From UBA4427 sp046351135 (lineage in GTDB: Bacteria; Myxococcota_A; UBA9160; UBA4427): 64,000 bases of DNA. This document shows, in pieces, positions 44,801 to 52,998 of the stretch. The position numbers and the translations under genes were made by a program. The stretch spans positions 209,324 through 273,323 of the forward strand of contig JAXLZA010000008.1 of the NCBI GenBank assembly GCA_046351135.1, written 5' to 3'. Positions within the stretch are counted from its first letter, which is position 1. The number at the start of each line of letters is the position of its first letter. The notes beneath the pieces were generated by a model. The model was not told the origin of the DNA and ran no database searches. It worked only from the letters and a program-made list of their open reading frames with translations.

Positions 44801-45830
44801 CGCGTCGTTCGGACTCGACGTGGCGACGGCGGGCGACGTCGATGCGGACGGAATCGACGATCTGATCGTCGGGGCGAGCGCGGGCAACAGTCTCGACGGT
44901 GGACCCGCGGCCTATGTCTTTCTCGGCTCGAACGCCGGGATTCCGAACGGAAGCGCGGCGACGGCTCATGTCGAGCTTGCTCTCGACTCGCCGTTCCCCC
45001 TCTCGAACCAGAACGTGTCGGTCTCCACCGCCGGCGACGTCAATGCAGATGGCCACGCGGACGTCGCCATCGCATATTTCAACCTCACATTCCTCTCCGA
45101 TAGTGGGGCCTCCATCCATCTCGGAACGGAAGGCGGCATGGCGACGACGCCCTATGCGACGCTCGGCTCGATCACCAGCTCCCAGCTCGCGATCGGCAAC
45201 GACATCCTCTCCGGAATCGGCGACGTCGATGCGGACGGCTTCGGCGACATCGCCGTCGGATCCGCCTGGCACAGTCAGCCGGAGGGGAACGAGGGGCTCA
45301 CCGCGATCTACCTGGGCAACCGGAAGCCAGGACGCGCCGTCTCGCTCCGCCAGCGCCGCGGGGACGGCAGCGGCATCCCCGTCGCTCCGCGCGGATCCGC
45401 GCATTCGAGCAGCGCCTTCGTCGCCGAGGTCCGCGCGAGAAGCGCCTTCGGACGCGAGCGCGCAAAGATCGAGGTCGAGGCCTGCCCCGTCGGCCGCCCC
45501 TTCGGGTCGGTCGGTTGTCTCTCTCGGGTATCGCCGTCATGGGTCGATCTCTCGACGAATGGCGCCGTCCTCAGCGAGACGGTCTCGGGCCTCGTCGCGA
45601 ATACGACCTACTCCTGGCGGGCTCGCATCTTGACTCTGCCCTTCAGCGCCGTCCAGCCCGGAATCGCTGCGCGGCCCCGAAAGGGCCCCTGGCTCCGGGT
45701 CGGCGCGCGCGCGGAAGCCGGAGACATCCGAACGGTCCCCGAGCCGGCATGGACCGCGGGCCTCATTGCGGCGATCGCCTGGATCGGGCTCGTGGGCAGA
45801 CGGGCCTCGCCTAATCCGCCAAGGGGATGA
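41820..45830 (+). CDS. FG-GAP repeat lipoprotein with PEP-CTERM-like tail
   Basis: The protein has 1336 residues. ATG 41820 gives a lipoprotein-type signal (VVQFLLLPLLACHAG). A unique domain of about 240 residues follows, then 14 FG-GAP/integrin-type repeats of about 65-75 residues with Ca-binding cores such as AGDVDGDGYDDVIVGA. Fourteen equals two seven-bladed beta-propellers. Then come a fibronectin-like domain (VSGLVANTTYSWRARILTLP) and a C-terminal VPEP, hydrophobic helix and GRRA, resembling PEP-CTERM. It is probably a large surface adhesin or matrix protein. The stop overlaps the convergent gene by 20 bases. Confidence 0.9.
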   Translation: MKRNAVVQFLLLPLLACHAGSGPESLATSSVPGGRSASVEERAPSKGPLPSDGMAEIRNHLLEREYWASSTPDGLQAPNRAHDLRTYFDARGVRVEDRNAPDRSPLVDLSLVRMGRERSLANVPNGQVVHLGEGRVEIRRQSLGLVEWFDNRSDGLEQGFTLSAPPIADATRVSPLVLELSVVDARADLREDKVALETATGRRLDYGHLVVRDATGTSLVARFEVPSSDRIRILVDDRLATYPVVIDPLLTGAFDAVVESNLAFSEFGSTVASAGDVDGDGYDDVIVGADAYDQGQTDEGAAFVFRGGPTGIGNGNPTTAHAVLQGDQVDGRFGSTVSSAGDVNGDGYDDVIVGAYLFNAGQADEGAAFVFHGSPAGIASGGPAIANGSMESNQTDAQLGLGVASAGDVNADGYGDVIVGSFLYDAGQTNEGAAFVLLGSPTGIGNRNPTSAHARFESDQADAWMGFSVAGAGDIDGDGDAEVLVGAPFMDFLSTDEGVAVVYLGSPGGIASGNPATAHARFYGQASTRTGTSVAGAGDVNGDGFGDVIIGSPFHSHGNPNEGAAFVFAGSASGFAGGSYLPNNANRVLESNQAEARFGSSVASAGDVNADGYADVVVGAYAYDSGQVDEGVAFVYAGSATGVDAEIAKLEFDQATAFLGYSVASAGDVDADGFDDVIVGAYLANGGQADEGSAFVYHGGARGFASGPITNASVSMQSNQAGANLGFSLASAGDVNADGFDDFIVGAPGYDVAPGIDGAAFVFHGSSLGFAGLNLAVANATLSSDQAGFSFFGLHVSSAGDVNGDGFGDVIVGAPLYSDPESQEGAAFVFLGSSSGVGSRSSAAADARLQSNQVDAGFGQSVGSAGDVDGDGFGDVLVGAAGFDGGTVDEGAAFIFSGGPAGIAHGDTTSAATRLESDQGASAGFFQIPMFGLNVASAGDINGDGYGDVVVGSPGFEAGTQDEGAAFVFLGSPTGVASATPATAHARIEGEQSNASFGLDVATAGDVDADGIDDLIVGASAGNSLDGGPAAYVFLGSNAGIPNGSAATAHVELALDSPFPLSNQNVSVSTAGDVNADGHADVAIAYFNLTFLSDSGASIHLGTEGGMATTPYATLGSITSSQLAIGNDILSGIGDVDADGFGDIAVGSAWHSQPEGNEGLTAIYLGNRKPGRAVSLRQRRGDGSGIPVAPRGSAHSSSAFVAEVRARSAFGRERAKIEVEACPVGRPFGSVGCLSRVSPSWVDLSTNGAVLSETVSGLVANTTYSWRARILTLPFSAVQPGIAARPRKGPWLRVGARAEAGDIRTVPEPAWTAGLIAAIAWIGLVGRRASPNPPRG

Positions 45831-46812
45831 AGAGCTGCTTCGCCAGCGCCTCGAGTCTCTCGGGCTCGGCCACGATGAAGAACCCGTGCTCGCCGGGCTC
45901 GCCGAGTCCGACTTCGAATCGGAAGACCCGCTCGGGCCTCGCGAGCTCGATCATGAGCGCGTCGAAGTGGTGTCGAACGCTCTGCCAGTCCATCCAGGTC
46001 CCGGAGGCTCGCGCGAAGAACGCCCGGCGAGCGCCCGCGAGCGCATACTCGACGACCCAGTGGGCGCCGTCGTCACTCAGGACCGGGATGCCTTCGATCG
46101 CGATCGAAGATCCGTCGCGAGCCCGGATCGTCGAAGCGCTCGCCTCGGTGGATTCGACGAATCGTTCTCCGCGATCCAGGAATTGCCTCGCGTCTTCGAT
46201 CGGAAGAGTCGGCATGGCCGTCGTCGCGAGCGCCGAGAGGAGCTCGTCGTGTCGAGGCTCGAAGCCATCGTCGACCAGGAAGCCGACGGCGATCCGCTCT
46301 GGACCGAAGAGCGCGAAGGGCAGATCGGACTCGATCCCCGGGATCGGGAAAGGGTTGGCCAGCCAGCCGGCGATCCGGGTCGCGGCGCCGTCCGGAACTC
46401 GCGATACGACCCTCGAGTCGAGAACCATCTCGAGGACGCGCTCGGGCGTATGGCCCGCCTCGCGCCACGCGTAGAAGACGGCATGCCAAGGATGAAGGGC
46501 GCGAATCGTCTCCGGGCGATCGCAACCGGCGCGGGCCAGGTAGTGCGCGATGCCCTGCCCCCCGTAGTTCCCGACGTTGTCGACCAGCGCGGCCCGCAGC
46601 GCCGCTTCGACCTCGGCGGTCATCGGCCACTGCTCGCACCGAAAGGCCTCGTCCCCCATCGCTCCGTAGAGCCGATTGCCTAGGGCGATCACGGACTCGT
46701 AGACGCGGTAGACCTCGGCATCGGCATCCGCGATGGGCTTCTCGGGCGGTACGCCCGCGAGCGCCGAAAGCTCGAGCGTGCTCGGCCGGGGAACGTAGGT
46801 CCGCCTCGTCAT
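45811..46812 (-). CDS. Hypothetical protein, 333 aa
   Basis: I do not recognise this protein. ATG 46812 (MTRRTYVPRPSTLELSALAG) was chosen because the text before it in the open frame is low-information; another ATG 36 codons upstream is possible. It is soluble, without signal peptide, rich in Trp and aromatic residues in the second half (YAWREAGHTPERVLEMV, HWVVEYALAGARRAFFA, MDWQSVRHHFDALM). Alternating hydrophobic strands suggest a globular alpha/beta protein. Convergent with the FG-GAP gene. Codon use matches the rest of the accessory zone. Confidence 0.6.
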   Translation of the reverse strand: MTRRTYVPRPSTLELSALAGVPPEKPIADADAEVYRVYESVIALGNRLYGAMGDEAFRCEQWPMTAEVEAALRAALVDNVGNYGGQGIAHYLARAGCDRPETIRALHPWHAVFYAWREAGHTPERVLEMVLDSRVVSRVPDGAATRIAGWLANPFPIPGIESDLPFALFGPERIAVGFLVDDGFEPRHDELLSALATTAMPTLPIEDARQFLDRGERFVESTEASASTIRARDGSSIAIEGIPVLSDDGAHWVVEYALAGARRAFFARASGTWMDWQSVRHHFDALMIELARPERVFRFEVGLGEPGEHGFFIVAEPERLEALAKQLFIPLAD

Positions 46813-47284
46813 GGCCCGACCGGCGCCGTCATCGAACGGGATGCGATCCAGGTTCGTCTCCTCCGGCTCGTGCGCGTGCCCCGAAGATTCGTCGGGCGGA
46901 TCGGTGAATCCTGGAGACGACATGAGGGGCAAATCGGCCTGACGTGCCCCCCGAAGCCCGGTCCAGCTGAAATCGGAGTCGTCCGGCCTGGGGGGCTGGT
47001 CGTCCTGCCCGTGTTGTACCAGCTCTCCTTCCGCGCCGCGGAGCGGCTGCAGCGCTGGATCGAATGGCGTGCGGCTTCGAGGGCCTCGGATCCGTCTCGT
47101 CGCCGGGCTGCGCGGTCTCCGAGAAAGATTTCGGAACTCTCTCAGGACTTCGGCCTGCACTCCGGGGACAAGGAGGGGAGAGGGGGAGCCGACCCGCGAG
47201 CCTTTCGGCCTCGCGGCGGGGGCTGCGCCGTCGCGTCGACCTCCGATCGGGCTCCTCCGGCGAAGCCATCCCGAGGAGTCCCCG
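46813..47284. other. Divergent intergenic region
   Basis: This is 472 bases between the hypothetical gene and the first beta-helix gene. Open frames exist but code Arg/Ser-rich noise. GAGGAG near 47272 serves the beta-helix gene. No promoter hexamers, repeat or RNA could be assigned. Confidence 0.35.
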
Positions 47285-47944
47285 ATGCCGTCCCCCCTGC
47301 GTCCTGCCTTCGAGTGCCCGCCCGCGAGCGCGGTCCGACCGATCGCCTCGCTCGTCGCGGTCGTCCTCTCGCTGACGGCGATCGTCGCTCGGGCAAGCGA
47401 CGGTGTGATCGAGCTGAACCAGGTCTGCGCGACGCAGACGGGCTGCGCGGAGGGCGATGATCCGGGCTTTCCGATCACGCTGACGGCGACGGGCAGCTAT
47501 CGGCTGACGCTCGGGACGGGGGGACGGGTGCGGGACTCGATCGCCGACAACAACGGCGGTACGGGGATGATCCTCGGCTCGGGCGGAGTGGCGACCGGCT
47601 CCATCGCCTCGACCAATGTCGGCGACGGCATCAGGTTCGATGGCACGGGCGGTGTCGCTTCCGGAAACTCGCTGGTGGGCAACGGAGGAAGCGGATTGAT
47701 CTTCACGCACGGCGGTGTCGCGAATGGAAACACGGTCTACACGAACCATTGGGACGGGATCACGGTGGTCGGAGGGGCCGCCGTCGTCGTCGAGAACAGT
47801 GCCGGCGAGAACCACCAGCTGGGGATCTTCGGCGGCGGCTCGAGCGGGCTGAACGCGCTCGGCCAGAACACCGCAGGGGGGTTCAGCAACTTCGGCATCC
47901 CCATCGCCTGCAACGTCGTCGACGGGGTGAGGACCTGCCCCTAG
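47285..47944 (+). CDS. Secreted right-handed beta-helix protein, paralogue 1
   Basis: The protein has 219 residues: signal peptide to about 37 (SLVAVVLSLTAIVARASDGV). The family signature is SDGVIELNQVCATQTGC, then PITLTATGSYRLT, then short repeats of about 12 residues (GGVATGSIASTNVGDGIRFD, GGVASGNSLVGNGGSGLIF) typical of parallel beta-helix rungs. It shares its N-terminal signature and Cys-capped end (CNVVDGVRTCP) with the proteins at 53568-54497 and 56442-57176. No enzyme motif. It is probably a surface structural or carbohydrate-binding protein. Copy B of the direct repeat lies 76 bases past its stop. Confidence 0.78.
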   Translation: MPSPLRPAFECPPASAVRPIASLVAVVLSLTAIVARASDGVIELNQVCATQTGCAEGDDPGFPITLTATGSYRLTLGTGGRVRDSIADNNGGTGMILGSGGVATGSIASTNVGDGIRFDGTGGVASGNSLVGNGGSGLIFTHGGVANGNTVYTNHWDGITVVGGAAVVVENSAGENHQLGIFGGGSSGLNALGQNTAGGFSNFGIPIACNVVDGVRTCP

Positions 47945-48020
47945 GCGCCGGTCGCCCCTCAAGCCTGCCGCGTCAGATACGTGACCCGCATCGACTTCGG
48001 ACGGAAGAAGCGCTGGAGGG

Positions 48021-48088
48021 GATCGGGAATTCAAGCCCGCTTCTCCGCGCCACCGGCAAGGACCATTACATAAACTGGCCCGTCCTCG
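48021..48088 (+). repeat. Accessory-zone direct repeat, copy B
   Basis: It starts gatcgggaattcaagccc and ends taaactggcccgtcct. Its last 23 bases supply the final seven codons (PRTGQFM) and stop of the minus-strand OYE gene. Confidence 0.85.
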
Positions 48089-50099
48089 GCGCGAGTTCGG
48101 CGGCGGTTCGAAAGGCCGCGGCGAGATCGTGGTTCCCTGCGCGATCTCCGATAGGGACGACGTCCAGACCTCGTCGCGTCAGCTCGGCGCGCATCCGATC
48201 CTCGCTCGATTCGCCGGTCGTCACGAAGACGCGGTCGGCCGCGAGGTGTCGGCGCTGGCCGTGCCGATTGGTGTAGATCACGCCGTCCTGCACGATCGCG
48301 ACGTCCCGGGCCCCGGTCAGAAGGGGCACCTCGGCGGCTCGCAGCGCGTCGCGGATCGAAAGACGCCGCACGAACGACAGTCCCGCCCCGACGTTGCCCG
48401 CCTCCTCGACGACCGACACTCGATGGCCGCGTGCAGCGATCATGCTGGCCAGGGGAAGACCCGTCGACCCGCCGCCGACGACGACGACGCGAGCACGCGA
48501 CGGTAGCGCGAGGTCGTCCCGCTCGATGCGGCGGAGGAGCTCCTCGCCGGCGAGCACGTGCTCCGAATCGATGCCCGGAAGCGGCGGCAGCTCGATCTCC
48601 CGCCCCGTCGCGAGGACCACGAGGTCGGGGGCGAGCGCCTCGATCGCGGCCGGAGTGGCGTCGTCGCCGAGTCGAACGTCGATCGGAAGCTGCCCGATCT
48701 GGTCGACGAGCCAGCGCAGGATGTCGCGATGGGGTTCGAAAAGCGCGGAGGCCGCGTGGAGTCGCCCGCCGAGTCGATCCGACCGCTCGATCAGGGTGAT
48801 CCGATGACCCGCCAGAGCGAGGCGCCGGGCCGCCTCGAGCCCCGCAGCCCCACCGCCCACGACGACGATGCGCCGCGGCTCGGACCGCTGCGCGAGCGAA
48901 TAGTCGAGCTCTCTCCCCATCTCCGGATTCACCGCACACAGGATCGGTCGACGGAAATAGGCCTGGCTGATGCAGTCGTAACAGTCGATGCAGGGGCGAA
49001 CGTCGCCCGGTCGACCGCCCGCCAGCCTGGCGGGCAGATCGGGATCAGCCAGCAGCTTGCGACCGAGCACGAGGAAGTCGAAGTGCCCGGCCCCGATGTA
49101 TCGCTCGGCTGCGTCGAGCCCGATGTGGCCGGCCGTGAGGACGGGGACGCCGACGGCCTGCTTGATGGCCTCCGCATTGGGGACGAGGAGATCCGGTGTC
49201 GCGGGGGTATGCGCAGAGCTATGGGCCGCCGCGCGCGACCCGTCGTAGTAGGCGCTCACGCAGATGGCGTCGGCGCCGGCCTCCTCGGCCCATCGAGCCG
49301 TCTGGCGCGCGTCCGCCAGCGTGATGCCCTCGTCCTGGAACATCTCCTCGGAATCGAGCTTGCACCAGACGGCATAGTCGCGACCAACGGCCCCGCGTAC
49401 GGCACGGATCACCTCGAGGAGGAACCGCGCGCGGTTCTCGAGGGAGCCACCGTAGTCGTCGTGGCGCTGATTCGTCGAGGGGGAGAGGAACGAGGAGAGG
49501 ATGTATCCGTGTCCCCCATGGATCTCGACGGCATCGACGCCCGCCTCGCGGGCGCGCACGGCCGCTGCAGCGTAGAGCTGCACGATGCGCGCGATCTCCT
49601 CGGGCGTCAGCACCTGATAGGTGGGCGCGGGCTGCGTTCCACTGGCTGCCGCGAGCTCGACCAGCTCTTCCGGGAGATAGGCGGCGGGGACCTCGCTCGG
49701 CCGGCCGACGGGAATCGAGGGGGTCGCCAGAGGGCGCCCCTGCTCACGGTCGAGGCCCGCCATCAGACCGTTGTGGTTGAGCTGCAGCGCAATCTTCGCG
49801 TCGTGCCGGTGGATCGCGTCGGCGAGCCGTCGAATGCTCGGGATGTAGCGATCGTCGGAGATGGCGACCTGGCGGGCGTCGACGGCGCCGAACGGGTATC
49901 CGACCGAGACCGTCCCGACGTTGACGAGGGCCGCGCCGCCGGCCGCGCGCGCCTCGTGATAGGCGATGTGATGCTGGCCGCAGGTGCCGTCGCCCGCGCC
50001 GAGCCCGAGCGACATCGGCGCGTGGACGATGCGATTCTTCAGTACGAGGGAGCCGATCCGTCCGGGGGCGAGAAGGTTCGGAAATCGGGAGTCAGTCAT
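48066..50099 (-). CDS. OYE-type NADH:flavin oxidoreductase (2,4-dienoyl-CoA reductase-like)
   Basis: The protein has 677 residues. The N-terminal FMN TIM barrel (NLLAPGRIGSLVLKNRIVHA, AVEIHGGHGYILSSFLSP, NQRHDDYGGSLENRARF) is followed by a [4Fe-4S] motif C370, C373, C376, C388, then FAD (VVVGGGAAGLEAARRLALAG) and NAD(P) (VVVVGGGSTGLPLASMIA) Rossmann domains, as in FadH or trimethylamine dehydrogenase. The very C-terminus after AAFRTAAELA is not native: the last seven residues and the stop come from repeat copy B. Loss is small, so the enzyme may still work. Operon with the VOC gene upstream (38-base gap). Confidence 0.92.
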   Translation of the reverse strand: MTDSRFPNLLAPGRIGSLVLKNRIVHAPMSLGLGAGDGTCGQHHIAYHEARAAGGAALVNVGTVSVGYPFGAVDARQVAISDDRYIPSIRRLADAIHRHDAKIALQLNHNGLMAGLDREQGRPLATPSIPVGRPSEVPAAYLPEELVELAAASGTQPAPTYQVLTPEEIARIVQLYAAAAVRAREAGVDAVEIHGGHGYILSSFLSPSTNQRHDDYGGSLENRARFLLEVIRAVRGAVGRDYAVWCKLDSEEMFQDEGITLADARQTARWAEEAGADAICVSAYYDGSRAAAHSSAHTPATPDLLVPNAEAIKQAVGVPVLTAGHIGLDAAERYIGAGHFDFLVLGRKLLADPDLPARLAGGRPGDVRPCIDCYDCISQAYFRRPILCAVNPEMGRELDYSLAQRSEPRRIVVVGGGAAGLEAARRLALAGHRITLIERSDRLGGRLHAASALFEPHRDILRWLVDQIGQLPIDVRLGDDATPAAIEALAPDLVVLATGREIELPPLPGIDSEHVLAGEELLRRIERDDLALPSRARVVVVGGGSTGLPLASMIAARGHRVSVVEEAGNVGAGLSFVRRLSIRDALRAAEVPLLTGARDVAIVQDGVIYTNRHGQRRHLAADRVFVTTGESSEDRMRAELTRRGLDVVPIGDRAGNHDLAAAFRTAAELAPRTGQFM

Positions 50100-50137
50100 G
50101 GCAGATTGGCCGGATTCTCTTCACGTTGCGGGCCTGC

Positions 50138-51004
50138 TCAGCGGGTCTCCCGAAGAGCGAAAGTCATGCCCCCGATGCGCGTCGTGTCGAGCTCCGCCAG
50201 GCCGAGCTCGGGCGACCGCCACGTCACGCCGAATCCGGCCGCGCCGAGCTCTGCGAGGCAAGCGTCGAGATCCCTCACGTTCAGGCAGAGATGGTGCATT
50301 CCCTCTCCGCTCGAGGCGAGGCGCTCGGAGAGGGGCAGCTCGCCTTCGAGAACCTGGTAGAGACAGAGGCGGGTCTCGCCGATGTCGGAGAAGCTGGCGC
50401 GAAAACGCGTCGCGATCCGCGCGTCCCGGTAGTAGGCGCGCCCCATCGGAAACTCACCCGTGCGGAACGGAGGCAGCCCGAGCGTCTTCGTGTAGAAGTC
50501 GATGGTACGCTGCGTGTCGGCGACGACGAGCCCCAGGTGGTTGTGGCCCTTCTTCCCGGCATGCCCGCTGCCGACCATCACCTCGAACGTCACACCCCCG
50601 ATCGGCGCGCTGTCGACGTAGCAGAACGACGTGAACGGCAGTCCCCAGAAGGGCTCGACGCCGCGCCAGTAGAGCGCGCTCAGCGTCGCGAGGTATCCCT
50701 CGGCGGTGCACTTGTCGAGATTGAGGTGGTTCATTCCCTCGCCCCGTTCGTCGAGGAACTCGGCGTGCGGCGGTCGACCCTCGAGGGTCTCGATGAGCTC
50801 CATCTCGCATACGCCCAGGGGCGCCGTCGCGACCGCCAGGCGCGCGGGAGCGGGTCGTCCGTCGCCACGTCGCGCTCCCGGGAGGTCGATCTCCCGTCGG
50901 TCGAATGGACCGAGGCCGAGCCCCTTCTCGTAGAGGTCGACGACCGGAGAAATGTCCCGGACCACGACGCCGATGCTGCTGCCCCGCTCCGTCTCGAATC
51001 GCAT
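50138..51004 (-). CDS. Two-domain VOC protein (extradiol dioxygenase/glyoxalase-like)
   Basis: The protein has 288 residues. ATG 51004 follows GGAGGAGG by 3 bases. Two tandem VOC modules: the first IGVVVRDISPVVDLYEKGLG ... MNHLNLDKCTAEGYLATLS, the second GHNHLGLVVADTQRTIDFYT ... MHHLCLNVRDLDACLAELG. His residues in NHLNL, NHLGL and HHLCL are candidate metal ligands. Upstream of and probably coupled to the OYE reductase, and divergent from a P450. The three form one repeat-bounded module that looks like a small catabolic cassette. Confidence 0.82.
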   Translation of the reverse strand: MRFETERGSSIGVVVRDISPVVDLYEKGLGLGPFDRREIDLPGARRGDGRPAPARLAVATAPLGVCEMELIETLEGRPPHAEFLDERGEGMNHLNLDKCTAEGYLATLSALYWRGVEPFWGLPFTSFCYVDSAPIGGVTFEVMVGSGHAGKKGHNHLGLVVADTQRTIDFYTKTLGLPPFRTGEFPMGRAYYRDARIATRFRASFSDIGETRLCLYQVLEGELPLSERLASSGEGMHHLCLNVRDLDACLAELGAAGFGVTWRSPELGLAELDTTRIGGMTFALRETR

Positions 51005-51177
51005 CGGCCTCCTCCATGATCGGGCGCATGCGCGTCCGATCGCCCGTTTCGTGCGCGACCCGGTGGCGCGCATCTGTCGAATTCTACACCTTACGAGTGC
51101 CGATGTTGCAAGCTCCGGGGACCGCGGTCGCGGGCCGTGCGTTCAAGAGCGTGAATTGACGTGAATTGAAGAGAGCG

Positions 51178-52362
51178 ATGCCGATGGTCGAGTTCGACCC
51201 CTTCTCCGAGTCCTACTTCGAGGATCCCTTCCCGATCTACAAGCAGCTTCGGGACGAGGCTCCTGCCTTCTATCACGAGGAGCTCGACTGCTACTTCCTG
51301 TCGAGATTCGGAGACATCTGGGAGGCCGTCAACAGCGGTCATTTCTCCCATCGCAAGGGCACGAACAGCCAGGACCTCCTCGTCGGCAAGCCGCCGAATC
51401 TCGCGCTCTCCTCGATGGTCCCGCCCGCCCATACGGCGCTGCGCAAGACGCTCTTCCCCTTCTTCACCCCCGGCCGGGCCCGAGCGCTCGAGGGCTTCGT
51501 CCGCGAGCACGCGCGTCGCTTCGTCGACGAAGGTGTCGAGCACGGGCGTATCGACGCGAACGGCGAGCTCGGCCGGCGCATCAGCGTACGCGTCGCCTTC
51601 GAGATCATCGGTCTTCCCCAGACCGACGCCGATCGGGTGGCGGGGCTCGTGGGCCTGGCCTTCGATCGCACGCCCGGAGTCAAGGGGCCCAACCAGCGCG
51701 CGCTCGACGCCCAGGCCGAGCTTCACGACTACCTCCAGGGGCAGATCCGGGAGCGACAGAAGCGCCTCGGAGGGGGTGACCTGCTGGACTGCCTGATCAC
51801 CCACGAATTCGAAGGGACACGACTGCCTTTCGAGCAGCTGCTCTCGAACGTCTACCTGCTCGTGGTAGGCGGTACGGAGACGCTCCCCAAGGTCTTCGCA
51901 GGGGGCGTCCACCAGCTCTGGCGACATCCGGATCAGCGCGCCGAGCTCGCCTCCGATCCCGCTCTCTCGGCAGACGCCTTCTGGGAGATCCTGCGCTACG
52001 AGATGCCGACGCTCATGCTCGGGGCTTGCGCGGAGCAGGACACGGAAATCTGCGGGGGGACCCGGATCCGTCGGGGCCAGAAGATCATGCATCTCTGGGT
52101 CTCGGCGAATCGCGACGAGCGCGAGTTCGAGGACCCGGACACGTTCGACATCCATCGTCGTGCGCCGCGGATCCTGACTTTCAACAATGGGCGCCACCGC
52201 TGTCTCGGCGCGCACGTGGCCCAGATGGAAGGTCGAGTGCTGCTCGAGGAGCTCCTCCGCCGCGCTCCGCACTACGAGGTCGACATGGCCGGGGCCGTCC
52301 GGATCCGATCGGAGTTCTTCCGCGGCTTCGAACGACTGCCGATCGTCTTCGACGCGGTCTGA
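51178..52362 (+). CDS. Cytochrome P450
   Basis: The protein has 394 residues. ATG 51178 follows GAGAG; a TTG 12 bases upstream is less likely. The I-helix is V229-V-G-G-T-E-T235, EILRYE gives ExxR, and the haem loop FNNGRHRCLGAHVAQ contains ligand C342. The FNNG form instead of FGxG is less common, but Gly and Cys are in place. Divergent from the VOC/OYE pair; its intergenic region must hold both promoters. A ferredoxin is not adjacent. The substrate is unknown. Confidence 0.92.
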   Translation: MPMVEFDPFSESYFEDPFPIYKQLRDEAPAFYHEELDCYFLSRFGDIWEAVNSGHFSHRKGTNSQDLLVGKPPNLALSSMVPPAHTALRKTLFPFFTPGRARALEGFVREHARRFVDEGVEHGRIDANGELGRRISVRVAFEIIGLPQTDADRVAGLVGLAFDRTPGVKGPNQRALDAQAELHDYLQGQIRERQKRLGGGDLLDCLITHEFEGTRLPFEQLLSNVYLLVVGGTETLPKVFAGGVHQLWRHPDQRAELASDPALSADAFWEILRYEMPTLMLGACAEQDTEICGGTRIRRGQKIMHLWVSANRDEREFEDPDTFDIHRRAPRILTFNNGRHRCLGAHVAQMEGRVLLEELLRRAPHYEVDMAGAVRIRSEFFRGFERLPIVFDAV

Positions 52363-52417
52363 GCGCCGGGGGGGGACGGGGGCCGATGCGGGACGTGTCA
52401 TGTCGGACAGGAAGAAG

Positions 52418-52475
52418 AAGCGGCCTTTTCTGCGACGCCGGCAAGGGCATATAGGTCAACGTGCCCCGTCCGGGG
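52418..52475 (+). repeat. Accessory-zone direct repeat, decayed copy
   Basis: It reads aagcggccttttctgcgacg, then ccggcaagggcatata and gtgccccgtccgggg, alignable with the intact copies but with many changes. To its right it keeps extra similarity to the DNA right of copy F (attcaagctt and ccgcccgccgg-like stretches), where an intact IS91 gene follows. Confidence 0.65.
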
Positions 52476-52491
52476 CCGTCGGCGGACCCAT

Positions 52492-52845
52492 TCAAGCTTT
52501 CCCGCCCGCCGGTGGACGGCGGTGCCGTCGACGCCCGCAGGATCGTCCATCCTGGAGCGAGCATTCCCCATCGCCGTGGCCCCAGCGCTCGACAGGCTGG
52601 CGCCCCCCGATCAGGATTCGTCGCCTGGGCTCAGACCTGCGACCGAGGACGGATCGAAGTCGAAGCCCGGATCCGATTGCCTTCCCGCGAGCGTCTGCTC
52701 GAACACGCTGAGATCCACGAGGGGTGCCCGATCCATTCCGCTCGCCACGAGCCGGGCAACGAAGTGCATCGACCTCGAAGAGCCGCTTCAACAGATCGGC
52801 CCATGCGAGACGACGAGCGAGAGACTGGCTTTGCTCGAGGCGCAT
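52492..52845 (-). pseudogene. IS91-type transposase, C-terminal remnant
   Basis: The minus strand encodes SLARRLAWADLLKRLFEVDA followed by LRCP, nearly identical to SFARRIAWADLLKRVFEIDA-LRCP of the intact transposase at 62500-63843. The zinc-finger-like Cys pair after it is lost and the rest is scrambled. Only the last fifth of the gene is visible. Its upstream part is cut off just before copy C of the direct repeat. Confidence 0.75.
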
Positions 52846-52880
52846 GTCGTCGCAGGCGCCGATGACGAACGTCTCGCGGA

Positions 52881-52950
52881 GATAGGGAATGCAAGCCGCA
52901 TTTCCGTGTCACCGGTAAGAACCATTACGTAAACTGGCCGTCCTGGGGGA
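52881..52950 (+). repeat. Accessory-zone direct repeat, copy C
   Basis: It starts gatagggaatgcaagccgc and ends gtaaactggccgtcctgggg, with the 8-base palindrome TTACGTAA. Belongs to the subfamily of copies D, E and F. Confidence 0.88.
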
Positions 52951-52998
52951 TCGTGGTGTATCTGCCCGCTGCGGGGCATGGGGATGGCTTCGTGGGCT

